Below are positions 1 through 6,133 of a stretch of 14,117 nucleotides of DNA, piece by piece. A model generated the notes under the pieces. It was not told where the DNA came from. It saw only the letters and a list, made by a program, of their open reading frames with translations, and did no database searches. The position numbers and the translations under genes were made by a program. The stretch is from the NCBI GenBank assembly GCA_015485015.1, contig WFUK01000414.1:1-14117 (forward strand), given 5' to 3'. Every line of letters begins with the position of its first letter. The first letter of the stretch is position 1. The DNA is from Paracoccaceae bacterium. Its GTDB lineage: Bacteria > Pseudomonadota > Alphaproteobacteria > Rhodobacterales > Rhodobacteraceae.

Positions 1-252
1 CCCAAAACAGTGAAGCTGACTGTCACTATAATCAGTCAGGCAATCCTAAAACCACCAAACCTAAGTAACATGATATACAAATAGTCCGAACTCCGTTCGA
101 AACCCAAACCACCCGCATATCTCTTCGTTTTTCTATTCAATTTCAAAGAGCGCAGAGACAAAAGCATTGGTTGCGCTCTTCGCGCATCCGCCGCTTTATT
201 TCGTCTCTGTAAACCTGCAACCAACTCCGCATCGCGTTGTTCGCTGCCTGTG
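1..252 (-). other. 5' leader of a pre-rRNA transcript reading leftward (16S expected beyond position 1)
   Basis: Read on the minus strand, this stretch resembles the 16S leader seen in Rhodobacterales. It has a boxA-like antitermination element, GCTCTTTGAAA (plus 141-151), followed by a TTGAATAG segment and a short G-rich stretch reading GATATGCGGGTGG. No 16S sequence is present, so only the leader is inside the window. It contains several inverted repeats: arms 146-154 and 172-180, 153-159 and 203-209, 87-91 and 95-99, and 16-22 and 33-39. Some of these could be RNase III or antitermination structures. A 62-codon open frame across 36-224 on this strand is judged chance. The identification comes from recall of rRNA leaders, not an alignment; a leader for another stable RNA is possible. 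Confidence 0.7.
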
Positions 253-258
253 AGTGGT

Positions 259-287
259 TATCTAGGGCCTAGCTTCGAGTCGCGCAA
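259..287 (-). promoter_or_regulatory. strong rRNA-type promoter driving the leftward leader
   Basis: On the minus strand a -35 TTGCGC (plus 282-287) and a -10 TAGATA (plus 259-264) are separated by exactly 17 bases, putting the start near position 252. Immediately upstream (plus 290-330) is a run of A/T tracts that would serve as an UP element. The combination of a TTGCGC-like -35 box, 17-base spacer and A/T-rich upstream block is typical of stable-RNA promoters in Rhodobacteraceae (family knowledge). Transcription start not proven. Confidence 0.65.
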
Positions 288-315
288 GCGGTTTTTTCGG
301 TTTTTTGACAAAAAA

Positions 316-343
316 GTGAAAAAAGTTTTCCGACTGGTATAGA
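316..343 (+). promoter_or_regulatory. candidate promoter of the AraC/GyrI operon
   Basis: GTGAAA (316-321) and TATAGA (338-343) are 16 bases apart, with a TG-containing extended -10 (TGG just before it). This would give a leader of about 90 bases before the ATG at 439. The -35 lies inside the A/T tract that also serves the divergent rRNA promoter. The leader contains a small hairpin, CCTGC-GAG-GCAGG, at about 402-414. Inferred from consensus only. Confidence 0.35.
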
Positions 344-438
344 ACGGCATTCAGACCCCAAGATATAGCAAGATTTGTTGAGGGTAGCTGTGTTGTAATC
401 CTGCGAGGCAGGCCGCCCCTAAGAAAGGAAATTCTGGA

Positions 439-1326
439 ATGACGGAGGATTCAGCCCATCGGGCGCAATATCATCAGCGCTTGCAGCGGGTTATTGACCA
501 TATCAACGCCAATCTTGATACAGCACTTGATCTTGACACCCTCGCCGAGGTTGCCTGCCTTTCGCGCTTTCATTGGCACCGGATATATCACGGCCTAACC
601 GGCGAGACCATTCACGCCACGGTGAAGCGCCTCAAGCTCAATCGAGCCGGCCAGCAGCTGAAAAGCGGGGCCAGCCTCGCGGAGATCACACGCCATGCGG
701 GCTATAGCAGCGAGACCGCCTTTGGTCGCGCCTTCAAGGCCCAGACAGGCCATAGCCCGGCTGCGTTTCGCGCTTCGCCAGATACAGCAGCCGCCCCTGC
801 CAGCCTCAGGCTTGAAAGCTTCGCCACCCGCCTGCAAACCGAAAATCTTCCGGTGCGCATCGCCCCCCTGCCCGCGCGGCGGCTTGCGGTGCTGCACCAA
901 ACCGGCCCTTATAATGGCAGCCCTGTATTTGCCAAGCTTCTGCCGGCGGCACAGGCGCAGGGCCTTCCGGATCAGCCGATTTTCGGGCTGTCTTATGATG
1001 ACCCCGCTTTGGTGCCGCCCGAAAGCCTGCGCTCGGCAGCGGGGGTGGAGCTTGCGCCCGATACCACGCCCGCCCCGCCGCTGGCGCGGCTCGACCTCCC
1101 CGCCAGCCGCACGGCTACCTTTGCCTATCGCGGTCCCAACGAGCGTCTCGGATTGGCTTATGACTGGATTTTCGGCCATTGGTTCCCTGCCTCGGGCGAG
1201 GCCCCGGCCAACCTGCCCGCGCTGAGTATCTATTATGACAACCCGCAAACCACTGCGCCCGAAGACCTACGCACCGATATCTGCATCCCGCTTGACGAAA
1301 GGACATCCGATGCAAGCCAAGCTTGA
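439..1326 (+). CDS. AraC-family transcriptional regulator with C-terminal GyrI-like effector domain
   Basis: This 295-aa protein has an N-terminal AraC/XylS DNA-binding domain at about residues 10-110, with two helix-turn-helix units. The first is around LAEVACLSRFHWHRIYHGLTG and the second around EITRHAGYSSETAFGRAFKAQ, followed by the typical TGHSPAAFR ending. Residues about 135-290 form a GyrI-like ligand-binding domain. This order is that of Rob-like regulators, in which GyrI-like domains bind small, often toxic, hydrophobic molecules (family knowledge). The ATG is preceded by AAAGGAA with 8-base spacing. The stop overlaps the next gene by 17 bases, so the two are almost certainly co-transcribed and the neighbour is a natural regulatory target. 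The inducer cannot be read from the sequence. Confidence 0.9.
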   Translation: MTEDSAHRAQYHQRLQRVIDHINANLDTALDLDTLAEVACLSRFHWHRIYHGLTGETIHATVKRLKLNRAGQQLKSGASLAEITRHAGYSSETAFGRAFKAQTGHSPAAFRASPDTAAAPASLRLESFATRLQTENLPVRIAPLPARRLAVLHQTGPYNGSPVFAKLLPAAQAQGLPDQPIFGLSYDDPALVPPESLRSAAGVELAPDTTPAPPLARLDLPASRTATFAYRGPNERLGLAYDWIFGHWFPASGEAPANLPALSIYYDNPQTTAPEDLRTDICIPLDERTSDASQA

Positions 1327-1927
1327 CCTGAAAAAACAACACAAAGAGATTTACGCCCCCTCCTCCAAAAAGGTCTCGATGCTCGACCTAGGCCCGATGA
1401 ACTACCTTATGGTGGATGGCAAGGGCGCACCGGAAAGCCCGGACTATGCCCGCGCGGTAGCGGCGCTTTTTGCGGTGTCCTACACGATGAAATTTATCAC
1501 CAAAAAGGGATCACGCGCGCTGGATTACGGGGTGATGCCGCTAGAGGGCCTGTGGTGGGCCGATGATATGGCGCATTTTTCCAGCGCACGCGACAAAAAC
1601 CAATGGCAATGGACGATGATGATTCGCCAGCCGGATTTCATCACCGTGGCGGATATCGAGGCGGCCCTTGCCGCCACCGCCAAAAAGAAATCTCCGCCCG
1701 ATACCAGCGGGTTACGGCTTGAAACCTTCATCGAAGGCCCCGCTGCACAAATCCTGCATATCGGCCCGTTTGAGGATGAAGGTCCGACCATCGCGCGGCT
1801 CCATGCGGAGATTGAAGCCGCAGGCCACCGGCTTTCCGGCAAACATCACGAGGTTTACCTGTCAGATATCCGCCGCGCCGCCCCCGAAAAGTGGCGCACC
1901 ATCCTGCGCCAGCCTTTCTCACCGTAA
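1310..1927 (+). CDS. stand-alone GyrI-like small-molecule-binding protein
   Basis: The protein is 205 aa. I chose the ATG at 1310 rather than the upstream in-frame ATG at 1235, because it has AAAGGA about 7 bases upstream and starts the conserved region (MQAKLDLKKQHKEIYAP). It overlaps the AraC-type gene by 17 bases. The sequence fits the COG4832 type of GyrI-like protein: a KEIYAP start, YLMVDGKG, PLEGLWW, a Trp-rich stretch ending WTMMIRQPDFIT, and a C-terminal half with ILHIGPFEDEGPTI and a SGKHHEVYLSDIRR motif. Some GyrI-like proteins hydrolyse cyclopropane-containing genotoxins (established for a few members); whether this one does is inference. No signal peptide or membrane segment is visible, so it is probably cytoplasmic. 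Confidence 0.85.
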   Translation: MQAKLDLKKQHKEIYAPSSKKVSMLDLGPMNYLMVDGKGAPESPDYARAVAALFAVSYTMKFITKKGSRALDYGVMPLEGLWWADDMAHFSSARDKNQWQWTMMIRQPDFITVADIEAALAATAKKKSPPDTSGLRLETFIEGPAAQILHIGPFEDEGPTIARLHAEIEAAGHRLSGKHHEVYLSDIRRAAPEKWRTILRQPFSP

Positions 1928-1932
1928 GGTGA

Positions 1933-1962
1933 TTGTGTGCGTGGGCAAAAAAAGGTTACACT
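1933..1962 (+). promoter_or_regulatory. weak candidate promoter for the secreted DUF302-like gene
   Basis: TTGTGT (1933-1938) and TACACT (1957-1962) are 18 bases apart in the 63-base gap before the ATG at 1991. Read-through from the GyrI operon is an equally good explanation, since no terminator separates the genes. Confidence 0.25.
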
Positions 1963-1990
1963 TGGCAAAATACCTAACAGGGAGAAAAGC

Positions 1991-2425
1991 ATGCGTAGCC
2001 TCTTAGCCACCACCATCCTCTTAATGGCCAGCCCATTAGCGGCCCAAAACATCATGTCGGTCTCTGTGCCGGAAACGGTAGATGATATGGAATTTGCCGT
2101 TGAAAGCGCGATTCTCGACATGGGGCTGACCATCGATTTTGTGAGCTATACGGGCGATATGCTTTCCCGCACCATGGCCGATGTCGGCTCGGATGTCGAA
2201 ATATTCTCGGGCGCAACGCTCTATAATTTCTGCTCGGCCCGCATATCGCGCCAGGTGCTGGAGGCCGACCCGACCAATGTCGCCTATTGCCCCTACACGA
2301 TCTTTGTCTATTCGCTACCCGACAATCCGGACGAAACCATTATCGGCCACCAAATCTATCCCGGCGATTCCATGGCCCCCGCAAATGCCTTGCTTGATGA
2401 AATCATCGCCAGCGCCACACAATAG
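1991..2425 (+). CDS. exported DUF302-like protein
   Basis: The protein is 144 aa. The start at 1991 was chosen over an upstream in-frame ATG at 1937 because it has a GGAGAAAAGC ribosome site directly before it and opens a clear Sec signal peptide (MRSLLATTILLMASPLAA, likely cut after residue 18). The mature part resembles the DUF302 fold: an N-terminal helix region beginning VDDMEFAVESAILDMGLTI, a central segment containing LYNFCSARISRQVL, and an IFVYSLPDNPDETIIGHQIYP strand pattern. Two cysteines (C81, C100) sit in the core and could form a disulfide in the periplasm. The function of DUF302 proteins is not established. It is followed by its own terminator. The family assignment is by pattern and only moderately sure. 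Confidence 0.75.
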   Translation: MRSLLATTILLMASPLAAQNIMSVSVPETVDDMEFAVESAILDMGLTIDFVSYTGDMLSRTMADVGSDVEIFSGATLYNFCSARISRQVLEADPTNVAYCPYTIFVYSLPDNPDETIIGHQIYPGDSMAPANALLDEIIASATQ

Positions 2426-2436
2426 AGATAGGAACC

Positions 2437-2465
2437 CCCCGCCCAACACCACAGGGTGGGGCTTT
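2437..2465 (+). terminator. intrinsic terminator after the DUF302-like gene
   Basis: An 8-bp stem, CCCCGCCC (2437-2444) with GGGTGGGG (2454-2461), includes one G-T pair and has a 9-base loop. It is followed by CTTT, so the U tract is short. It lies 12 bases after the stop codon. Confidence 0.6.
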
Positions 2466-2576
2466 CCCCTCCAGGCACCGACCAAACAGGCCGCTATTTT
2501 TGCAGTGATCCCGGCCACAAAATGCTAGATCAGACGGGATTGTTTATGCTGGGTTAAACGGCTCTGTCTCATGCTG

Positions 2577-2607
2577 CCCATTATAGCCTCTTTTTAGGCT
2601 ATCTGGG
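2577..2607. other. long hairpin downstream of tRNA-His
   Basis: A perfect 7-bp stem, ATAGCCT (2583-2589) with AGGCTAT (2596-2602), has a 6-base loop. Outside it, after a small internal mismatch, CCCA (2577-2580) pairs with TGGG (2604-2607). There is no proper U tract on either strand. It lies about 30 bases beyond the 3' end of the minus-strand tRNA, so it may stop or protect the 3' end of the tRNA precursor. Apart from this hairpin and the terminator at 2437-2465, I see nothing in 2426-2636. Confidence 0.5.
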
Positions 2608-2636
2608 TCCGCCCTTATCGTAAATATCCAGAAAAA

Positions 2637-2713
2637 TGGTACCAGCGCCCTGATTTGAACAGGGGGCCTCTTGATCCACAATCAAGCGCTCTAACCTACT
2701 GAGCTACGCCGGC
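2637..2713 (-). tRNA. tRNA-His (anticodon GTG), CCA encoded, no G-1
   Basis: The minus strand folds into a full cloverleaf. The acceptor 5' arm GCCGGCG (2707-2713) pairs with CGCTGGT (2641-2647), the D stem is GCTC/GAGC, and the anticodon stem is CTTGA/TCAAG with loop TTGTGGA (anticodon GTG at 2677-2679). The T arm is CCCTG/CAGGG with loop TTCAAAT. The discriminator is A73 and CCA is encoded (2637-2639). The first pair is G1-U72. The base before G1 is T, so the extra 5' G that marks tRNA-His in most organisms is not encoded. This matches the known group of alphaproteobacteria whose HisRS reads the anticodon, A73 and U72 instead. Confidence 0.96.
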
Positions 2714-2725
2714 ACTGTTGGGTGA

Positions 2726-2752
2726 ATTACAACCGATCAGGCTTGGTTGCAA
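2726..2752 (-). promoter_or_regulatory. candidate tRNA-His promoter
   Basis: On the minus strand TTGCAA (plus 2747-2752) and TGTAAT (plus 2726-2731, five of six consensus bases) are 15 bases apart. This would start transcription about 6 bases before the mature tRNA. The spacing is short, which lowers confidence. Confidence 0.4.
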
Positions 2753-2769
2753 GTCCAATTTGCTTGCAA
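2747..2769. repeat. 7-bp inverted repeat over the tRNA-His -35 region
   Basis: TTGCAAG (2747-2753) and CTTGCAA (2763-2769) form a perfect inverted repeat with a 9-base spacer. It overlaps the proposed tRNA-His -35 box and lies 48 bases before the next + strand gene. It could be an operator in this divergent region or simply chance; no known motif is recognised. Confidence 0.4.
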
Positions 2770-2817
2770 ATGGCGGATTTGGGCGCTAGGCCGTTGGCAA
2801 AGCGAAAAGGAAATAGC

Positions 2818-3006
2818 ATGGGCATTAACAAACAAAGCGAAATTGCCGCCAATTTGCAAATCGGACCGACGGATCAAGGCATGGTTCGGCTCTATATCGA
2901 AACCGAATCCATAGACATCCCGCTGGATTTCGAACCCGAAGAAGCCGAAGAGATAGCCGAAGAATTGCGCGCCGCCGCCCAGCGCGCCCGTGTGGTCAAG
3001 GGCTAG
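2818..3006 (+). CDS. small acidic conserved protein (DUF6324-like)
   Basis: The protein is 62 aa. I chose the ATG at 2818, with AAAAGGAA about 6 bases upstream, instead of an in-frame ATG at 2722, which lies in the tRNA promoter region and has no ribosome site. It begins MGINKQSEIAANLQIG and ends with an acidic helix, PEEAEEIAEELRAAAQRAR. There are no cysteines, signal peptide or membrane segment. It resembles a short family common in Rhodobacteraceae, which I recall as DUF6324, but this was not checked. The function is unknown. Its TAG stop (3004-3006) shares three bases with the stop of the convergent glycosyltransferase gene. Confidence 0.8.
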   Translation: MGINKQSEIAANLQIGPTDQGMVRLYIETESIDIPLDFEPEEAEEIAEELRAAAQRARVVKG

Positions 3007-5282
3007 ATCAGCCCCAATGCCGCAAGACGCGCTTTGTAGCGATCCCGCAAGGCCGCGCTGCTATATTCGCGCTCCATCAGCTTTTGCCCTGCCTTGGCCC
3101 GGGCATCGCGCTCGGTTTGATTGAGCAAAACCTGCTGCATGGTTTTGGCCAGCGCTTCGTGATCGATCTCGGCCCAAAAGGCGTGGTTCAGCGGATAGAT
3201 CGATTCGCCCGACCGCACATTTCGCTTCCGCCACGGCACCGGAAATGCGGTTTTATCTGTGCAAAAATCCTGTGTGCCGGAATAATCCGTGCTGATCACC
3301 GGCGTGCCGAGCTTCATCGCATAGGCCGGCAAATAGCCAAAACCTTCGGCGCGGTGGGGCGATACCAGCGCCGTAACCGCCGAGATCAGCCCCAAAAACT
3401 GCGCGAAGGGCAAATAGGTTTGCCACAGGATAATCCGGCTATCCTTGGCCGCGATTTTTTTGATAATCCCCAACTGTTGCTCGGGATCACCCCAATGATC
3501 CTTCAGCATCGGCGTGGTTTTTACAATCAGCCGCACATCTTGCCGCCCCTCAAAAGCCAACTGAAAGGCCAGCACGGCTGCCAAAGGGTTTTTTCGCGCC
3601 ACCGAGGAATGCATATCAAAACTGGTCAGAAATACCGGCTGATCAGCCGCAATCCCCAATTCGGAAAGATCAAACGGCTGGATTTCGGGCAAATCAAACC
3701 CCTTGCCAACCCATGTAACCGGCCGATCAAATTCGGCCTGATACAGGCGCTGCACATAGCGCGACGGCACCCAGATCTCATCCAGCACCTCGCCCGCCAG
3801 CCGATGGGATTGCGGCACTTCCTCCATTTCCCACAGCAAAAACCCGATATGAAACGCCCCGTCTCGATGATGCATGAGCATTTGCCGAGGTATCGCATCC
3901 GCATTGGCATGGTGCAGAAAAACCGGTTTTTCGGGCACAACCCCCGCCAGCGCCTCGATCGACATTTTCTGGTTTTGCCCCAGCCCCGTTTCGCTATCCG
4001 GCCCACCGGTGATGGCAATCCTCGCGGGCAGTGCCGCGTCAGGCACCCCCGCCAGATCTGCCAGCATCGGATATCCACCGCGCACAAGGCCTGCAAACCA
4101 GCGTTTCAGCTCGTGGCTATCCCACGGCGTGCGCAGCGCCTCCATATCCTTTACCCGCGCATAGGCCAGCACCGCGATCAGCAATTCCAGGCGGCTTAAT
4201 CCGCCAGCCCCGGGGGTAATTTCTTGCACCAGCCAATCGCGCAGGCTCGGCTCTACCGATTTCGCCGCCCCGAAAAACCGGGCGTATTTTTTGATTCGGT
4301 GCAGCGCATCGGCGCGCGATTTTGGCGAGCTGCCAGCCTGGATTCGAGGCGGCACAGCCCCAAGCGGCAAGGCGTGACCCACGGTTTCGGGGGCATGATC
4401 CACATACCATTTCGCATAGGCCCGCCGGCTGGTCTCATCGCCCAGCGGAAATTTCGCCTCCAACCGGCGCTCAAAGCGCAGATGGCGCATGAAGCCCGTT
4501 ATCGGCACCTGCGGGTCTTGTCGCCCTCCGTGATCCTTAAAGGCCTGCAACACCGCGTCTCCCCTTGCGGTTTGAAACGCCGGCAGCCGCGCTTCGCCAA
4601 AGGCCTCGATGATGGCGATCAGCTCTGCGATATCCTTGGCGAGCGCCGAATCAGGCGCTAATCGATCATAGGCCGAGCGCAGCCAAAGCGGCGTGAGCCG
4701 CATGCCCCCCTCCCCGCCCTGGCTCGCCGCCAGCCGGATATTGGCCAGATCCGCCTGTTCGGCGGATATCGGCTCGGGCCGGTGGCCCAATATCGGCGCC
4801 ACCACCGCTGCGGCGCCACCAGCCTGCCTGCGCAAGCATATCTTGCGCCATGCACCAATTTTCAGCCCCAGCGCCAGCGCCACAAATACCAGGTGCCGGG
4901 GCCGCCATAGCTGCGACGGCTGAAAAACCACCACGGCCTGAGCAGAGCCTTTCAGCGCCCCCCAAGCCAGCCGAATCCGCCGCCATTCCTCCAGCCGCCG
5001 ATGCTTCCAGCGTTTTTGTTTTATCTCGCCAAACCCCAGCCCCTCGGGATAAAGCACCAGCGCATCGGGGGTCTCGACGCTCAGGCGCAAGCGATCCGGC
5101 TCATAAACCCGCTTGGTATTAAAATGCAAAAGATCGGGGCTATAGGCGGGCTGAAACGCGGTGGCTGGCCGCACCTCATGCCCCGCCGCCACCAGATGGC
5201 CGATCACATCGCGCGCTTGCGCGGCGCTCTTGCAGCCATTGGGCGGCAAGGGGGCAATTACGCGGATTGTTGTGGCGGCCAT
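3003..5282 (-). CDS. large GT4-type glycosyltransferase with a long N-terminal extension
   Basis: The protein is 759 aa from the ATG at 5282 (GGA 9 bases upstream). An in-frame ATG at 5306 is a reasonable alternative; a GTG at 5369 has no ribosome site and would overlap the 6S promoter. The start (TTIRVIAPLPPNG) looks like the first strand of a Rossmann-type glycosyltransferase fold. Residues about 60-420 match nothing I recognise. From about 420 a GT-B C-terminal domain is clear: ITGGPDSETGLGQNQ, a middle IGFLLWEMEEVP, EIWVPSRYV, KTTPMLKDHWGDPEQ, and then SPHRAEGFGYLPAYAM followed by GTPVISTDYSGTQDF. In the usual EX7E motif the first Glu is E646, but the second position is Tyr654. It is probably a cytoplasmic enzyme building a surface polysaccharide; the sugar and acceptor are unknown. 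No other polysaccharide genes are nearby. Confidence 0.85.
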   Translation of the reverse strand: MAATTIRVIAPLPPNGCKSAAQARDVIGHLVAAGHEVRPATAFQPAYSPDLLHFNTKRVYEPDRLRLSVETPDALVLYPEGLGFGEIKQKRWKHRRLEEWRRIRLAWGALKGSAQAVVVFQPSQLWRPRHLVFVALALGLKIGAWRKICLRRQAGGAAAVVAPILGHRPEPISAEQADLANIRLAASQGGEGGMRLTPLWLRSAYDRLAPDSALAKDIAELIAIIEAFGEARLPAFQTARGDAVLQAFKDHGGRQDPQVPITGFMRHLRFERRLEAKFPLGDETSRRAYAKWYVDHAPETVGHALPLGAVPPRIQAGSSPKSRADALHRIKKYARFFGAAKSVEPSLRDWLVQEITPGAGGLSRLELLIAVLAYARVKDMEALRTPWDSHELKRWFAGLVRGGYPMLADLAGVPDAALPARIAITGGPDSETGLGQNQKMSIEALAGVVPEKPVFLHHANADAIPRQMLMHHRDGAFHIGFLLWEMEEVPQSHRLAGEVLDEIWVPSRYVQRLYQAEFDRPVTWVGKGFDLPEIQPFDLSELGIAADQPVFLTSFDMHSSVARKNPLAAVLAFQLAFEGRQDVRLIVKTTPMLKDHWGDPEQQLGIIKKIAAKDSRIILWQTYLPFAQFLGLISAVTALVSPHRAEGFGYLPAYAMKLGTPVISTDYSGTQDFCTDKTAFPVPWRKRNVRSGESIYPLNHAFWAEIDHEALAKTMQQVLLNQTERDARAKAGQKLMEREYSSAALRDRYKARLAALGLI

Positions 5283-5346
5283 AGGGCGATTTCCGTTTGT
5301 TTCCATCGCCTCACGGCGGCTTGATGAAGGTTTATTCGATCCCCCC

Positions 5347-5375
5347 TTCAAAAACCACCCAAAAGGCACTATCTG
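5347..5375 (+). promoter_or_regulatory. sigma-70-type promoter of the 6S RNA candidate
   Basis: TTCAAA (5347-5352) and TATCTG (5370-5375) are exactly 17 bases apart and would start transcription at about 5381-5383. That is where the 5' arm of the proposed closing stem of the RNA begins. Confidence 0.5.
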
Positions 5376-5380
5376 TATGA

Positions 5381-5546
5381 GCGGCGGGTGCTGGTCGTTT
5401 TGTGCAAAGGACCCATCCTAGTGGCCTTAATCTTTTGAAAGGGAGCTGGCTCTGTGACTGGCCGTGGCCTATCTCATCTCGCACCCACCTGGTACTCCAG
5501 GCTCATAAGGATCAGACCCCTTCACGAATGCTCCGGGCCCGCCACC
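5381..5546 (+). ncRNA. ssrS: 6S RNA (candidate)
   Basis: The roughly 165-base non-coding stretch directly before fau is the usual position of 6S RNA. It folds as a long imperfect rod. GGCGGG (5383-5388) pairs with CCCGCC (5538-5543), and 5396-5410 pairs with 5519-5530 with small bulges. A large unpaired region at about 5411-5450 faces a shorter one at about 5506-5518. The apical stem pairs 5455-5461 with 5497-5505 and 5461-5467 with 5485-5493. 6S RNA mimics an open promoter, binds housekeeping RNA polymerase and templates short product RNAs (established). Its length, rod shape with a central bubble, matched promoter and position support the call; sequence alone does not prove it. Ends are approximate. 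Confidence 0.72.
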
Positions 5547-5566
5547 AAATTTTCCGGATTTTTCCG

Positions 5567-6133
5567 ATGAACGATATCACCGCAAAAAAGCAAGCCGCGC
5601 GCAAGGCGGCCATGGCCGCGCGCAAGCTGGCGCATGACAGCGCAACGGGCGCAGGCGGTGCTGCGGCGGGGCATCTGCTGGCCTGGCTTGAAACAAAGCC
5701 CGAAATCACCTCGATCTCGGGCTACATGCCGATCCATTCGGAGCTGGATATCCTGCCTGCCATGCGGGCGCTGCACGCGCGCGGCTATGCCATATCCGTA
5801 CCGGTGATTATGGCCAAGGCCCAGCCGCTGCGGTTTCGCCGATGGACCCCCGAAACCACTCTGATCAAAGGCCCGTTTGGCGCGATGGTGCCGAAAACCG
5901 GAGCATGGCAGCGCCCTGATCTACTGCTATGCCCGATGCTGGCCTTTGATGGCAGCGGCCAGCGCATGGGCTATGGCGGCGGGTTTTATGATCGCACGAT
6001 TGCGGCGCTTTCACCGGTGCGCGCCTTGGGCTATGCCTATGCCGCGCAGCAGGTGGAAAGCCTGCCCCATGAGGCCACGGATATGGCGCTGGAAGGGATC
6101 ATCACCGAAAACGGGATTATATGGTCGGGGTGA
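5567..6133 (+). CDS. fau: 5-formyltetrahydrofolate cyclo-ligase
   Basis: The protein is 188 aa, normal for the family. It converts 5-formyl-THF to 5,10-methenyl-THF with ATP (EC 6.3.3.2), recycling an inhibitory folate in the cytoplasm. The N-terminal basic helix (AKKQAARKAAMAARK), the SGYMPIHSELD segment and the signature RMGYGGGFYDR at 133-143 are all present. I used the ATG at 5567; an upstream in-frame ATG at 5402 would run through the RNA gene. The ribosome site is weak (GGA 9 bases upstream). It lies just after the 6S RNA and is probably on the same primary transcript, as in many proteobacteria where the gene is called ygfA. Its last 17 bases overlap the convergent HAD gene. Confidence 0.95.
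   Translation: MNDITAKKQAARKAAMAARKLAHDSATGAGGAAAGHLLAWLETKPEITSISGYMPIHSELDILPAMRALHARGYAISVPVIMAKAQPLRFRRWTPETTLIKGPFGAMVPKTGAWQRPDLLLCPMLAFDGSGQRMGYGGGFYDRTIAALSPVRALGYAYAAQQVESLPHEATDMALEGIITENGIIWSG

Noticed and set aside
36..224. 62-codon open frame on the minus strand
   Set aside because: It lies within the rRNA leader, starts without a ribosome site, has no recognisable domain and covers the boxA hairpins.
3084..4199. 371-codon open frame opposite the glycosyltransferase
   Set aside because: It is antisense to a gene with clear GT-B motifs, rich in His, Arg and Gln, and has no domain. Such shadows are common in GC-rich DNA.
5283..5369. Longer N-terminus for the glycosyltransferase from a GTG at 5369
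   Set aside because: No ribosome site, low-complexity extension, and it would overlap the 6S promoter. The ATG at 5282 opens a typical first beta strand.
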